From: Nocardioides sp. Root190 | GTDB taxonomy: Bacteria; Actinomycetota; Actinomycetes; Propionibacteriales; Nocardioidaceae | Reading direction: 5' to 3' | DNA length: 64,000 bases | Assembly (NCBI RefSeq): GCF_001428565.1 | Contig: NZ_LMIA01000008.1 | Span: 218,808 to 282,807, forward strand | Shown here: positions 19,861-28,447 of the stretch, in pieces | Layout: every line of letters begins with the position of its first letter | Position numbering within the stretch: the stretch's first letter is position 1 | Program-made: the position numbers and the translations under genes | The notes under the pieces: model-generated | What the model was told of the DNA's origin: nothing | What the model saw: only the letters and a program-made list of their open reading frames with translations | The model's database searches: none

Positions 19861-20598
19861 GTGAACGACCAGCAGCACGAGGGTGTCCGCCCCGCACGCC
19901 CCCACCAGAACCTCAACGACGACGGTCGCACGGTGCGTGAGGTGCTGACCTACGCCCGTCGGGGCAGCCGGTTGAACACCCCGCGCCAGCAGCGCGGCTG
20001 GGAGGCGTACGCCGAGCAGTGGGTCATCCCCGACGAGGCGGTCGACGCCCCCGGGTTCGCGTGGGCCGACTGGTTCGGCCGGGAGGCACCGATGGTGGTC
20101 GAGATCGGCGGCGGGGTCGGTGAGGCCACCGCAGCCCTGGCCGCTGCGCGGCCCGAGGTCAACGTGCTGTCGCTGGAGGTCTGGGTGCCGGGCGTCGCAG
20201 AGGGCATGTGGCGCGTCGGTGAGGCCGGTGCGACCAACGTGCGCTTCTGCAGCGTGGACGCGGTCTGGACCCTCGAGCACCTCGTCGCCGAGCAGGCCCT
20301 CGCCGAGCTCTGGACCTTCTTCCCCGACCCGTGGCACAAGACCCGCCACCACAAGCGGCGCCTGGTCAACGAGGAGAACGCCCGCCTGATCGCCTCCCGG
20401 CTCGCGCCGGGCGCGGCGTGGCGCCTCGCGACCGACTGGGAGCACTACGCGGAGCAGATCGTCGAGGTGCTCGACGCCGAGCCCCTGCTCGAGGGGGGAG
20501 CGGTCGAGCGCTGGGCGGAGCGGCCGGTCACCAAGTTCGAGCGCAAGGGCCTGGCCAAGGACCGCACCATCGCCGACCTGCTGTACCGCCGCGTGTGA
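19861..20598 (+). CDS. trmB: tRNA (guanine-N7)-methyltransferase
   Basis: This 245-residue enzyme forms m7G46 in the tRNA variable loop. The SAM-binding motif is EIGGGVGEAT (about 81-90). The TrmB-specific FPDPWHKTRHHKRR motif (about 157-170) carries the catalytic Asp and tRNA-contacting basic residues. The C-terminal TKFERKGLAKDR is also diagnostic. The GTG start at 19861 lies after the tuf terminator, so trmB has its own promoter or relies on readthrough. Confidence 0.96.
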   Translation: MNDQQHEGVRPARPHQNLNDDGRTVREVLTYARRGSRLNTPRQQRGWEAYAEQWVIPDEAVDAPGFAWADWFGREAPMVVEIGGGVGEATAALAAARPEVNVLSLEVWVPGVAEGMWRVGEAGATNVRFCSVDAVWTLEHLVAEQALAELWTFFPDPWHKTRHHKRRLVNEENARLIASRLAPGAAWRLATDWEHYAEQIVEVLDAEPLLEGGAVERWAERPVTKFERKGLAKDRTIADLLYRRV

Positions 20599-20805
20599 CG
20601 GCAATGTGAAGTTCACACACGCGTTCGGGCGTGTCCTCCTTCCGAGACCCCGGGGAGGCGTACTTTCCGATCAGTGGCAGGTGGGGAAGCCGGCCACATC
20701 GGGAGGCCCGACGTGATGCAGTCGCGAATGAGCACCCCGGTCCACTACTCCAAGGGATAGGGCCGGGCGGCCCCTTGGGGCGCGTGCGGTCCGGTGAGGT
20801 GAATC
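20599..20805 (+). other. Intergenic leader of the phoH-like gene with stem-loops
   Basis: The 207-bp gap holds three structured elements. TGTGAAGTTCACA (20605-20617) is a 13-bp palindrome. A 6-bp stem at 20617-20622/20629-20634 could be a weak trmB terminator without a T-run. A bulged hairpin, CCAAG at 20750-20754 with CTTGG at 20774-20778 enclosing GGGCC/GGCCC, lies 27 bp before the GTG start. I recognise no known RNA family here. Confidence 0.45.
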
Positions 20806-22131
20806 GTGTCGAACACCAAGGACCAGCCCAGCACGCAGCGTCGTACCTACGTCCTGGACACCAGCGTGCTCCTGGCCGATCCCGGGGCTCTGCGGCGCTT
20901 CGCCGAGCACGAGGTCGTCCTGCCGGTGGTCGTGATCACCGAGCTCGAGGCCAAGCGGCACCACCCGGAGCTCGGCTACTTCGCCCGCAGTGCGCTGCGC
21001 GCGCTGGACGAGATGCGGGTCAGCCACGGCCGCCTCGACACCCCCGTGCCCGTCGGGGACGAGGGCGGCAGCGTCCGCGTCGAGCTGAACCACACCGACG
21101 CATCCTCGCTGCCCTCCGGCTTCCGTCTGGGCGACAACGACACCCGGATCCTGGCCGTGGCACGCAACCTGGCCGACGAGATGCACGACGTCACGCTGGT
21201 GTCCAAGGACCTCCCGATGCGGATCAAGGCCTCCGCCGTCGGACTCGCGGCCGAGGACTACCGCGGTGAGTCCATCAGCGACTCCGACACCGGCTACTCC
21301 GGGATGACCGAGATCGACGTCTCCGCGGACCACCTGGACGAGCTGTACGACGACGGCACGCTCGACCTCGCCGAGGCCCGCGACCTGCCCTGTCACACGG
21401 GCCTGGTGATGCTGTCCGAGCGCGGTACGGGGCTGGGCCGGGTCGGACCGGACAAGCAGGTCCACCTGGTGCGGGGTGACCGGGAGGCGTTCGGCATCCA
21501 CGGACGCAGCGCCGAGCAGCGGATCGCGCTCGAGCTGCTCCTCGACCCCGAGGTCGGCATCGTCTCCCTCGGCGGGCGCGCGGGCACCGGCAAGTCGGCC
21601 CTCGCCCTGTGTGCCGGCCTCGAAGCCGTCATGGAGCGTCAGCAGCACAAGAAGGTCGTCGTCTTCCGGCCCCTGTTCGCCGTCGGTGGCCAAGAGCTCG
21701 GCTACCTCCCCGGCTCGGAGTCGGAGAAGATGTCGCCCTGGGGACAGGCCGTCTTCGACACCCTCGGCGCCCTGACCTCGCGCGAGGTGGTCGAGGAGAT
21801 CCTCGCCCGGGGCATGCTGGAGGTCCTGCCGCTCACCCACATCCGGGGACGCTCGCTCCACGACTCGTTCGTGATCGTCGACGAGGCCCAGTCCCTCGAG
21901 CGCAACGTCCTGCTGACCGTGCTCTCCCGCATCGGCGCCAACTCCAAGGTCGTGCTCACCCACGACGTGGCCCAGCGCGACAACCTGCGCGTCGGCCGCC
22001 ACGACGGCGTGGTCGCGGTCGTCGAGAAGCTCAAGGGGCACCCGCTGTTCGCTCACGTCACCCTCACCCGGTCCGAGCGCTCGCCCATCGCGGCGCTGGT
22101 GACCGAGATGCTGGAGAGCGTCGTCGTGTGA
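20806..22131 (+). CDS. PhoH-family protein: PIN ribonuclease plus PhoH ATPase
   Basis: This is a 441-residue PhoH2-type protein. Residues about 13-150 form a PIN-like nuclease domain ([12 protein letters not shown] and [10 protein letters not shown] supply acidic metal ligands). The C-terminal part is a PhoH ATPase with Walker [11 protein letters not shown] and Walker [14 protein letters not shown]. PhoH2 proteins unwind and cleave RNA. In mycobacteria phoH2 belongs to a toxin-antitoxin-like unit, but I see no antitoxin frame upstream here. The start is a GTG at 20806 with GAGGTG upstream. It converges on the DUF2200 gene, with 3 bp between. Confidence 0.93.
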   Translation: MSNTKDQPSTQRRTYVLDTSVLLADPGALRRFAEHEVVLPVVVITELEAKRHHPELGYFARSALRALDEMRVSHGRLDTPVPVGDEGGSVRVELNHTDASSLPSGFRLGDNDTRILAVARNLADEMHDVTLVSKDLPMRIKASAVGLAAEDYRGESISDSDTGYSGMTEIDVSADHLDELYDDGTLDLAEARDLPCHTGLVMLSERGTGLGRVGPDKQVHLVRGDREAFGIHGRSAEQRIALELLLDPEVGIVSLGGRAGTGKSALALCAGLEAVMERQQHKKVVVFRPLFAVGGQELGYLPGSESEKMSPWGQAVFDTLGALTSREVVEEILARGMLEVLPLTHIRGRSLHDSFVIVDEAQSLERNVLLTVLSRIGANSKVVLTHDVAQRDNLRVGRHDGVVAVVEKLKGHPLFAHVTLTRSERSPIAALVTEMLESVVV

Positions 22132-22134
22132 GGC

Positions 22135-22482
22135 TCAGGCCGGGGTGCGCAGCACCTTGGTCAGTGCCTTGCCCCGGGCGAGCTCGTCGACGAGCTTGTC
22201 CAGGTAGCGGATCTTCTGCATCAGCGGATCCTCGACATCCTCGACCCGCACGCCGCAGACCACCCCGGTGATCAGCGTGGCGTGCGGGTTGAGTCGCGCC
22301 CGGGCGAAGAAGTCCTCGAAGGTCGTCTCCGCGGCGAGGTGCTGCTCGAGCTCGGCGGCGTCGTACCCGGTCAGCCAGCAGATCGCCTCGTCGAGCTCGG
22401 CCCGGGTCCGTCCCTTGCGCTCCACCTTGTTCACGTAGTGCACGTGGACGGAGGCGACACTGCTGGTGAAGATCCGGCTCAT
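22135..22482 (-). CDS. DUF2200 family protein
   Basis: This 115-residue protein begins with the conserved [20 protein letters not shown] and contains [13 protein letters not shown] and [35 protein letters not shown], all typical of DUF2200. No catalytic residues are known to me, and the family function is unassigned. The protein is cytosolic without a signal peptide. The start ATG is clear (22482), and the gene diverges from the transglycosylase-like gene across a structured 226-bp gap. Confidence 0.85.
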   Translation of the reverse strand: MSRIFTSSVASVHVHYVNKVERKGRTRAELDEAICWLTGYDAAELEQHLAAETTFEDFFARARLNPHATLITGVVCGVRVEDVEDPLMQKIRYLDKLVDELARGKALTKVLRTPA

Positions 22483-22566
22483 GGGCCCACCCTAGGTCGG
22501 GACGGAATCCCGGAGCGCGTGGCGCATGCAACCCGTGGTGTGGGTGTGACAGAAGTGATCGGAAGG

Positions 22567-22676
22567 TGGCGACCAATCTGGCGGTTCGGTTTGCACGGTG
22601 CGAATGGGTCAGGCATGGTGGAACCTGGTCGCCAGAGGTGATGACAACGGCGTCGGGCCCGGTTGGGAGGCGACCA
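22567..22676 (+). promoter_or_regulatory. Leader with mutually exclusive helices before the transglycosylase-like gene
   Basis: TGGTCGCCA (22626-22634) can pair perfectly over 9 bp with upstream TGGCGACCA (22567-22575), or over 8 bp with downstream GGCGACCA (22669-22676). This one-strand, two-partner arrangement is what an attenuator or riboswitch expression platform looks like. The downstream partner ends 32 bp before the chosen TTG start. I do not see the consensus pieces of the c-di-AMP (ydaO) riboswitch that often precedes actinobacterial cell-wall lysins. Confidence 0.5.
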
Positions 22677-22708
22677 CGCCCACCGCAGTCGAGCCCGGAA
22701 ACGAGCCC

Positions 22709-23362
22709 TTGTCGAAGCACGCGAAGCCTGCGCCGAAGCACCGCGGAGCCCCGAAGCACGCCCACATCGCCGAGGCGCCCCGTCGGGCCGCCCGCAACGT
22801 CGTGGTCCTGTCCTCGGTCGCTGTCGCCGTGACCGGAGTGTCGGTGGCCGCCGGCATCCTCGGCAACGACACGACCCCGCCTGCCGCCAGCGTCGACGCC
22901 GAGACCCTGGCCGCCGCCGGGCAGCTCGACCCGCAGGTCACCGCCGAGCGCGACGCCGTCGTGTCCCGAGCAGACCGGCGCCCTGAGGCCGACCCCGCCA
23001 AGACCGCCGGCCTCGACGAGACCGCCAGCGCCGCGATGACCGACCAGCGCAAGCTCTCCGACTCCGACCCCAAGGACATCGCCAAGGCGCTGTTCAGCGA
23101 GTTCGGCTTCTCCGCGAGCCAGTTCGGCTGCCTCGACTCGCTGTGGACCCGCGAGTCGAACTGGCGCTGGAACGCCGACAACCCCACCTCCAGCGCCTAC
23201 GGCATCCCGCAGGCCCTGCCCGGCTCCAAGATGTCGTCGGCCGGCGCCGACTGGGCCACCAACCCCGCCACGCAGATCCGCTGGGGCCTGGGCTACATCC
23301 AGGCGCGGTACGGCAGCCCGTGTGCTGCGTGGGGACACTCCGAGTCCCACAACTGGTACTGA
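22709..23362 (+). CDS. Secreted transglycosylase-like (lysozyme-fold) protein
   Basis: This protein of about 217 residues has a basic N-terminus (KHAKPAPKHRG), one hydrophobic segment (VVVLSSVAVAVTGVSVAAGIL, about 33-53) acting as a signal or anchor, a variable spacer, and a C-terminal domain of about 75 residues. That domain shows SLWTRESNWRWNADNPTSSAYGIPQ, in which the Glu of RESNW is the expected catalytic acid. The domain is found in small actinobacterial peptidoglycan hydrolases. The start is uncertain: TTG 22709 has GGAAACGAG upstream and gives a conventional N-terminus, while a GTG at 22598 would place the structured region inside the coding sequence. It converges on the acyl-CoA synthetase gene. 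Confidence 0.85.
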   Translation: MSKHAKPAPKHRGAPKHAHIAEAPRRAARNVVVLSSVAVAVTGVSVAAGILGNDTTPPAASVDAETLAAAGQLDPQVTAERDAVVSRADRRPEADPAKTAGLDETASAAMTDQRKLSDSDPKDIAKALFSEFGFSASQFGCLDSLWTRESNWRWNADNPTSSAYGIPQALPGSKMSSAGADWATNPATQIRWGLGYIQARYGSPCAAWGHSESHNWY

Positions 23363-23372
23363 GCTCGGGCCG

Positions 23373-24815
23373 CTACTCGAGCAGCCGGGACTTCTGGACC
23401 TTGCCCATCTCGTTGCGGGGCAGCGAGGCGACGAAGCGGACCTCGCGGGGGCGCTTGTGGGCGGCGAGCTCCGTGCTGACGTACGTCGTGAGGTCCTCGG
23501 CGAGGGACGGCTCGTCCATGCCGTCGGGGCCGTCGGGGCCGTCGGGGCGGTCGGCGCGAAGCACGACGTAGGCCACGATCCGCTGGCCGAGGTCGTCGTC
23601 GGGGCGAGGGACGACGGCGCACTCGGCGACCGCGGGGTGGCCCAGGAGGGTGGACTCGACCTCACCGGCCCCGATCCGGTAGCCGCCGGACTTGATCAGG
23701 TCGATCGAGGCGCGTCCGACGATCCGGTGGCGCCCGTCGGCGGCGATGCAGGCGACGTCACCGGTGCGGAACCAGCCGTCAGGGGTCCAGACCTCGGCGG
23801 TCGCCTCGGGCCGGTTCAGGTAGCCCGCGAAGAGGGTCGGACCGCGCACCTCCAGCTGGCCGACGGTCTCGCCGTCGTGGGGCACGGGCTGGTCGTGCTC
23901 GTCGCGCAGCCGGGTCTGGGTGCCGGCGATCGGCACGCCGACCCAGCCGGCTTCGCGGCGCCCGTCCGCGCGGGTCGCGACGGTGATCAGGGACTCGCTC
24001 ATGCCGTAGCGCTCGGCCACCTCACGGCCCGTCAGGTCCCGCAGACGGTTGAAGACCGGGACCGGGAGGGCGGCGCTGCCCGAGACGAGCAGGCGGGCAT
24101 CGCGCAGCGCCGCGGCGTGCTCGGGGGACTCCGCGATCCGGCTCCACACGGTGGGGACGCCGAAGAACAGGGTGGCGCCGGCGTGGGCGGCGGCGGCGTA
24201 CGCCTCGGGGCTCGGTCGGCCCACGTGGTGGAGTCCGCTGCCGACGCGGAGCGGACCGAGGACGCCGAGCACGAGGCCGTGCACGTGGAAGAGCGGCAGG
24301 CCGTGGGCGAGCACGTCGTCGGCCGTCCAGTCCCACGCGTCCGCGAGACCGTCCAGGTCGGCGGCGAGAGCAGCGTGCGGCACCAGGACGCCCTTGGGCA
24401 GGCCGGTCGTGCCGGAGGTGTAGAGGACGAAGGCGAGGTCGTCCGGCGCGATCTCCGCCGGTGTGTACGACGCCCGCGCGCCCAGGTCCACGGCGAGGTG
24501 CTCGAGGCCGTGGGTGGCCGGAGGTTGCGGTCCCAGCCAGCAGTCAGGCGAGCTGTCGTCGAGCAGGTGGCGCAGCTCGGCGGCCCCGGAGTCCGGTGGC
24601 ACCGGGACGACGGTCGTGCCCGCCAGGAGTGCCCCCACGATCGCCACGACGGTCTCCATCGTGGCCGTCGCGTGGACGGCGACCCGGGTCCGTCCGGCGA
24701 GCGGGGCGGCCAGCGCGGCCGCGGCGCCCAGCAGGTCGGCGGAGGCCAGGGTGGTGCCGTCGACGGTGACGGGGCGACCCTGCCCGTCGACGAGGGAGGT
24801 GAGGAGCTCGGTCAT
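23373..24815 (-). CDS. AMP-forming acyl-CoA synthetase (MatB-like)
   Basis: This 480-residue adenylate-forming enzyme activates a carboxylic acid to its CoA thioester. The P-loop-like YTSGTTGLPKGVLVPH lies near residues 130-145. GVPTVWSRI and ERYGMSESL are the A4/A5 motifs, DGWFRTGDVA is A7, and the catalytic Lys is in MGKVQKSRLL at the C-terminus. Its length and HGLVLGVLGPLRVG resemble malonyl-CoA synthetase-type enzymes, but the substrate is not certain. A short PDG repeat (from three GTCGGGGCC-like units near 23521-23550) sits in the C-terminal domain. Confidence 0.88.
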   Translation of the reverse strand: MTELLTSLVDGQGRPVTVDGTTLASADLLGAAAALAAPLAGRTRVAVHATATMETVVAIVGALLAGTTVVPVPPDSGAAELRHLLDDSSPDCWLGPQPPATHGLEHLAVDLGARASYTPAEIAPDDLAFVLYTSGTTGLPKGVLVPHAALAADLDGLADAWDWTADDVLAHGLPLFHVHGLVLGVLGPLRVGSGLHHVGRPSPEAYAAAAHAGATLFFGVPTVWSRIAESPEHAAALRDARLLVSGSAALPVPVFNRLRDLTGREVAERYGMSESLITVATRADGRREAGWVGVPIAGTQTRLRDEHDQPVPHDGETVGQLEVRGPTLFAGYLNRPEATAEVWTPDGWFRTGDVACIAADGRHRIVGRASIDLIKSGGYRIGAGEVESTLLGHPAVAECAVVPRPDDDLGQRIVAYVVLRADRPDGPDGPDGMDEPSLAEDLTTYVSTELAAHKRPREVRFVASLPRNEMGKVQKSRLLE

Positions 24816-24911
24816 GGCCTGCCTGGTGGTCCGGGGGTGCCGTCGGACACCATCGTCGCGGAGCGGCGCGGCGCGATGGACACTGCCCCCGGCCGGGTGT
24901 GTGATGGGGAC

Positions 24912-25172
24912 ATGATCCAGATCCTGGGCTTCCTCCTCATCGGCGTCGTCATCGGTGTCCTCGCGCGTGTGCTCCGTCCCGGCCGGTCAGGGCTCAGCAT
25001 GGGCGCGACGGTCGGCGTGGGCCTGGTCGCCGCGCTCGTCGGGGGCATCGTGGCCACGCTGCTCGGCACGGGCAGCCTCGACGAGCTGGACTTCCTGGGC
25101 TTCGTGGTCGCCGTGATCGCCGCGATCGTGCTGATCCCCGTCGCCGAGGGGATCGCCGGCAAGAAGAAGTAG
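24912..25172 (+). CDS. GlsB/YeaQ/YmgE family small membrane protein
   Basis: This is an 86-residue protein with three hydrophobic, Gly-rich segments (QILGFLLIGVVIGVLARVL; VGVGLVAALVGGIVATLLG; FLGFVVAVIAAIVLIPVAEGI) and a GKKK tail. The pattern matches the so-called transglycosylase-associated protein family, whose members are stress-induced membrane proteins with no proven enzymatic activity. The start ATG is at 24912. It stands alone between two genes on the opposite strand. Confidence 0.85.
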   Translation: MIQILGFLLIGVVIGVLARVLRPGRSGLSMGATVGVGLVAALVGGIVATLLGTGSLDELDFLGFVVAVIAAIVLIPVAEGIAGKKK

Positions 25173-25175
25173 TCC

Positions 25176-26564
25176 TCAGGGCCGGGTCATCGAGGCCAGG
25201 TCCAGCGCCGCGTCGAGCTGGTCGAGGGTGAGCTCGCCGCGCTCGACGTACCCCATCTCCAGCACGGTCTCGCGGATCGTCGCTCCGTCGGCGAGCGCCT
25301 GCTTGGCGACCTTGGCCGCGGCTTCGTAGCCGAGGTACTTGTTCAGCGGCGTCACCACCGACGGTGAGGACGCGGCGTAGCGCAGCATCCGCTCGGCATC
25401 GGCGCTGATGCCGTCGACGCAGCGGCGAGCCAGCGTCGTGGACGCCGTCGAGAGCAGTCGGACCGACTCGAGCAGGTTGCGCGCGATCACCGGCATCGCG
25501 ACGTTGAGCTCGAAGGAGCCACTCGCCCCGGCGACGGTGACCGCGGCATCGTTGCCGATCACCTGCATGCAGACCATCAGCGTCGCCTCGGGCAGGACCG
25601 GGTTCACCTTGCCGGGCATGATCGAGGAGCCGGGCTGCAGGTCGGGCAGGTGGATCTCGGCCAGGCCGGTCGTGGGTCCCGACCCCATCCAGCGCAGGTC
25701 GTTGCAGATCTTGGTGAGTCCGACGGCGATGGTGCGCAGCACGCCGCTCAGCTCGACCAGGGAGTCGCGGGTGCCCTGCGCCTCGAAGTGGTTGCGGGCC
25801 TCGGTGAACGGCTGGCCGGAGGCCTCGGAGAGGGCGGTGATGGCCGCCGCGGCGAACCCGGGCGGGGTGTTGATGCCCGTGCCGACGGCGGTGCCGCCCA
25901 GCGGCAGCTCCCGGACCCGCGGCAGCACGGACTCGAGTCGCTCGGCGCCGTAGCGCACGGTGGCGGCGTACCCGCCGAACTCCTGGCCCAGGGTCACCGG
26001 GGTGGCGTCCATCAGGTGCGTGCGACCGGATTTCACCAGGTCGGCGAACTCGACCGACTTCGCCTCCAGCGAGGCCGCCAGGACGTCGAGGGCGGGCAGC
26101 AGGTCGTTGACGACGGAGGACGTGGCCGCGACGTGGATCGCGGTCGGGAAGACGTCGTTGCTCGACTGGCTCGCGTTGACGTGGTCGTTGGGGTGCACGG
26201 TGACGCCGGCGCGGGCGGCCAGCGAGGCGATCACCTCGTTGGCGTTCATGTTGGAGCTGGTGCCGGAACCGGTCTGGAACACGTCGATGGGGAACTCGGC
26301 GTCGTGCTCCCCGCCGGCCACGGCGGCTGCCGCGCTCGACACGGCCGCGGCCAGCTCGGCCGGGAGGACGCCGAGCTCACTGTTGGCGCGTGCTGCCGCC
26401 GCCTTCACCGCGCCCAGGGCGTGGACCAGGGCGGGCTCGATCGGGGTGCCGCTGATCGGGAAGTTCTCGACCGCGCGTTGGGTCTGGGCCTGCCACAACG
26501 CATCGGCGGGCACCCGGACCTCGCCCATGGAGTCGTGCTCGATACGGAAGTCGTCGCTGCTCAC
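25176..26564 (-). CDS. fumC: Fumarate hydratase, class II
   Basis: This 462-residue, iron-free fumarase interconverts fumarate and malate in the TCA cycle. The superfamily signature [11 protein letters not shown] with the catalytic Ser loop is present. [12 protein letters not shown] and the [14 protein letters not shown] region with the catalytic His are also present, as is [10 protein letters not shown]. The GTG start at 26564 is favoured because [18 protein letters not shown] is the usual N-terminus. It lies 11 bp upstream of nothing else on its strand and just downstream of the tetR gene. A second, unrelated fumarase lies at 29.8-31.5 kb. Confidence 0.95.
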   Translation of the reverse strand: MSSDDFRIEHDSMGEVRVPADALWQAQTQRAVENFPISGTPIEPALVHALGAVKAAAARANSELGVLPAELAAAVSSAAAAVAGGEHDAEFPIDVFQTGSGTSSNMNANEVIASLAARAGVTVHPNDHVNASQSSNDVFPTAIHVAATSSVVNDLLPALDVLAASLEAKSVEFADLVKSGRTHLMDATPVTLGQEFGGYAATVRYGAERLESVLPRVRELPLGGTAVGTGINTPPGFAAAAITALSEASGQPFTEARNHFEAQGTRDSLVELSGVLRTIAVGLTKICNDLRWMGSGPTTGLAEIHLPDLQPGSSIMPGKVNPVLPEATLMVCMQVIGNDAAVTVAGASGSFELNVAMPVIARNLLESVRLLSTASTTLARRCVDGISADAERMLRYAASSPSVVTPLNKYLGYEAAAKVAKQALADGATIRETVLEMGYVERGELTLDQLDAALDLASMTRP

Positions 26565-26574
26565 GACATCGACG

Positions 26575-27162
26575 TTAGCGCGGCGCGAGGAGCACGACGA
26601 GGGCCCCGGTGACGGCCTCGAGGTCCGGCGCGGCTGCCGGGCTGGTGGTCGAGGTGCTGTTGAGGGCACCGACGACCAGGTTGCGCAGCACCCGCAGGTC
26701 GACGTCGCCGCGCACGACGCCGGCCTCGCGTCCGCGCTCGAGCACGGAGAGCCAGACGCGCCCGAAGCCTCGCTCGTGCTCCACGTGGGCGGCTCGGAGG
26801 TGCGGCGGCAGCGTCTCCACCATCCGGACGACGGCAGCGGCGCGGTCGTCGCTGGCGTGCAGGGCTGCCAGGTGGCCGATCACCGCGGCACGCAGGTGAT
26901 CGGCGGGGGAGGCGTCGTCGGGTACGGCGGCGATCGCCTCCTCGAGGGCGGCGCGCGCCGAGTCGACGCCCTCGGCCAGCGTGGCGGCGACGAGGTCGTC
27001 CTTGCTGGGGAAGTGGAAGGCGAGGCTGCCGACCTTGAGGTCGGCGGCATCGGCGATCCGGCGGAGGCTGGCGCCGCCGTACCCGTGCAGCGCGAACTCG
27101 TGTGCGGACGCCTCCAGGATGCGTCGGCGGGTCCGCGCCGCCTTGGTCTCACCGATCTCCAC
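26575..27162 (-). CDS. TetR-family transcriptional regulator
   Basis: This is a 195-residue regulator. The N-terminal TetR helix-turn-helix lies at about 10-55 ([45 protein letters not shown]), followed by a ligand-binding helical domain. It is divergent from an acyl-CoA dehydrogenase gene with a 25-bp palindrome between them, so it probably represses that gene and itself in response to an acyl-CoA or fatty-acid-type ligand. The start is GTG 27162. It may be co-transcribed with fumC downstream (11-bp gap). Confidence 0.92.
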   Translation of the reverse strand: MEIGETKAARTRRRILEASAHEFALHGYGGASLRRIADAADLKVGSLAFHFPSKDDLVAATLAEGVDSARAALEEAIAAVPDDASPADHLRAAVIGHLAALHASDDRAAAVVRMVETLPPHLRAAHVEHERGFGRVWLSVLERGREAGVVRGDVDLRVLRNLVVGALNSTSTTSPAAAPDLEAVTGALVVLLAPR

Positions 27163-27188
27163 GACGCCACCCTAGCGAAACTGACGTC

Positions 27189-27213
27189 CGTACGATTATT
27201 CTAGAATCGTACG
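27189..27213. promoter_or_regulatory. TetR operator palindrome
   Basis: CGTACGATT (27189-27197) and AATCGTACG (27205-27213) are perfect 9-bp arms around ATTCTAG. An inner TTCTAGAA palindrome is also present, and a further direct copy of the half-site (CGTACGATT) overlaps at 27209-27217. The AT-rich sequence stands out against the GC-rich surroundings and lies between the divergent tetR and acyl-CoA dehydrogenase starts. Confidence 0.8.
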
Positions 27214-27238
27214 ATTGTCAGATTACGAGGAGACCGCC

Positions 27239-28447
27239 ATGACCGTCCCGCGCACCCAGGACCGGATGACCCACGACATCTTCCTGCCGGAGGAGACCAT
27301 CGCCCTGCGCCAGCGGGCGCGGGCGGCGGTCGCGACCCATCTCGCACCGGTGGCCCGCGAGATCGGCGCCCGGGAGGAGTCGGCGGACAGCTTCCCGTGG
27401 CAGGCGTTCCGCGGCCTGGCCTCCGAGGGCCTCTTCGCGGTGCCGTTCGAGGGCGTCGAGCACCCGATGCTCGGCGTCTGCACGGTCGCGGAGGAGATCG
27501 CCTACGAGTCCTCCTCGATGGCCGGCGTGTACGACGGCCAGTGCATCCTCGTGCCCGCGACGCTCGCCTTCGCGCAGCCCGCACTCCGTGACCGGTTGGT
27601 CCCGGACCTGGTGAGCGGGGAGCAGGCCTTCGCCTTCGCGACCACCGAGCCGGAGACCAGTTCGGACCTGACGGCCTCGCGCCTGCAGACGTGGGCGGAG
27701 GAGACGCCCGACGGCTTCGTGGTCAACGGCCGCAAGCGCTGGATCACCAACAGCGTCGTCGCCGGCTGGGTCTCGATCCTGGTGCGGGCCGGTCGCGACG
27801 GCGACCGCGCGCACATGCTGCTGATCGACCTGAGCAGCCCGGGGGTCCGGATCGGCACTCCTGACCTCAAGATGGGCCACCGCGGCCAGATCACCGCCGA
27901 CATCATCCTGGAGGACGTGCACGTTCCCCGCGAGAACCTGCTCGGCGAGCAGGGCCGGGGCATGGCCGTCGCCCTCACCGCACTGGTGCGCGGCCGGATC
28001 GGGATCGGCGCCGCCGGCGTGGGGGTGGCCCAGGCCGCCCTCGACCTGGCCGTCCACCGGCTGCAGACCCGCGAGGTGTTCGGTCGTCCGCTCGGTGCGA
28101 TGCAGCACTGGCAGTTCGTGATGGCGCATCGGGCCACCGAGATCGAGTGCGCGCGCAGCCTCTACCAGAAGGCAGCGATGCTGCTCGACCGCGGCGACCA
28201 GACAGCCGAGCCGGAGGCTGCGATGGCCAAGGCCTACGGCACCCGGCTGGCCAACGACCTGGTGCGCGAGGCGATCCAGGTCCACGGCGCGCTCGGCTTC
28301 TCCCGCCAGGTGGGGGAGACGGGCGAGTCGGTGCGGCTGGAGGAGATGTACCGCGACGCGAAGATCCTGGAGATCTTCGAGGGCGCCAACGAGCTGCAGC
28401 AGTGGATCGTCGCGCGCCGACTGATCGGGCGCGACATCACCGGGTGA
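27239..28447 (+). CDS. Acyl-CoA dehydrogenase
   Basis: This 402-residue FAD enzyme is predicted to oxidise an acyl-CoA to the enoyl-CoA and pass electrons to ETF. It has the three-part fold: N-terminal helices, a beta domain with FAFATTEPETSSD and NGRKRWITNS, and a C-terminal helical domain with GRPLGAMQHWQF. The catalytic Glu position lies in ILEIFEGANELQ near the C-terminus. ATG 27239 is preceded by GAGGAGA. Regulation by the divergent TetR through the palindrome is likely. The gene overlaps the convergent beta-lactamase-fold gene by 11 bp. The substrate chain length cannot be inferred. Confidence 0.92.
   Translation: MTVPRTQDRMTHDIFLPEETIALRQRARAAVATHLAPVAREIGAREESADSFPWQAFRGLASEGLFAVPFEGVEHPMLGVCTVAEEIAYESSSMAGVYDGQCILVPATLAFAQPALRDRLVPDLVSGEQAFAFATTEPETSSDLTASRLQTWAEETPDGFVVNGRKRWITNSVVAGWVSILVRAGRDGDRAHMLLIDLSSPGVRIGTPDLKMGHRGQITADIILEDVHVPRENLLGEQGRGMAVALTALVRGRIGIGAAGVGVAQAALDLAVHRLQTREVFGRPLGAMQHWQFVMAHRATEIECARSLYQKAAMLLDRGDQTAEPEAAMAKAYGTRLANDLVREAIQVHGALGFSRQVGETGESVRLEEMYRDAKILEIFEGANELQQWIVARRLIGRDITG

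Noticed and set aside
22483..22708. c-di-AMP (ydaO) riboswitch upstream of the transglycosylase-like gene
   Set aside because: Context fits, but the conserved GGGGGACC-, GGTGAATC- and CGACAG-type segments are not present, so only an undefined structured leader is reported.
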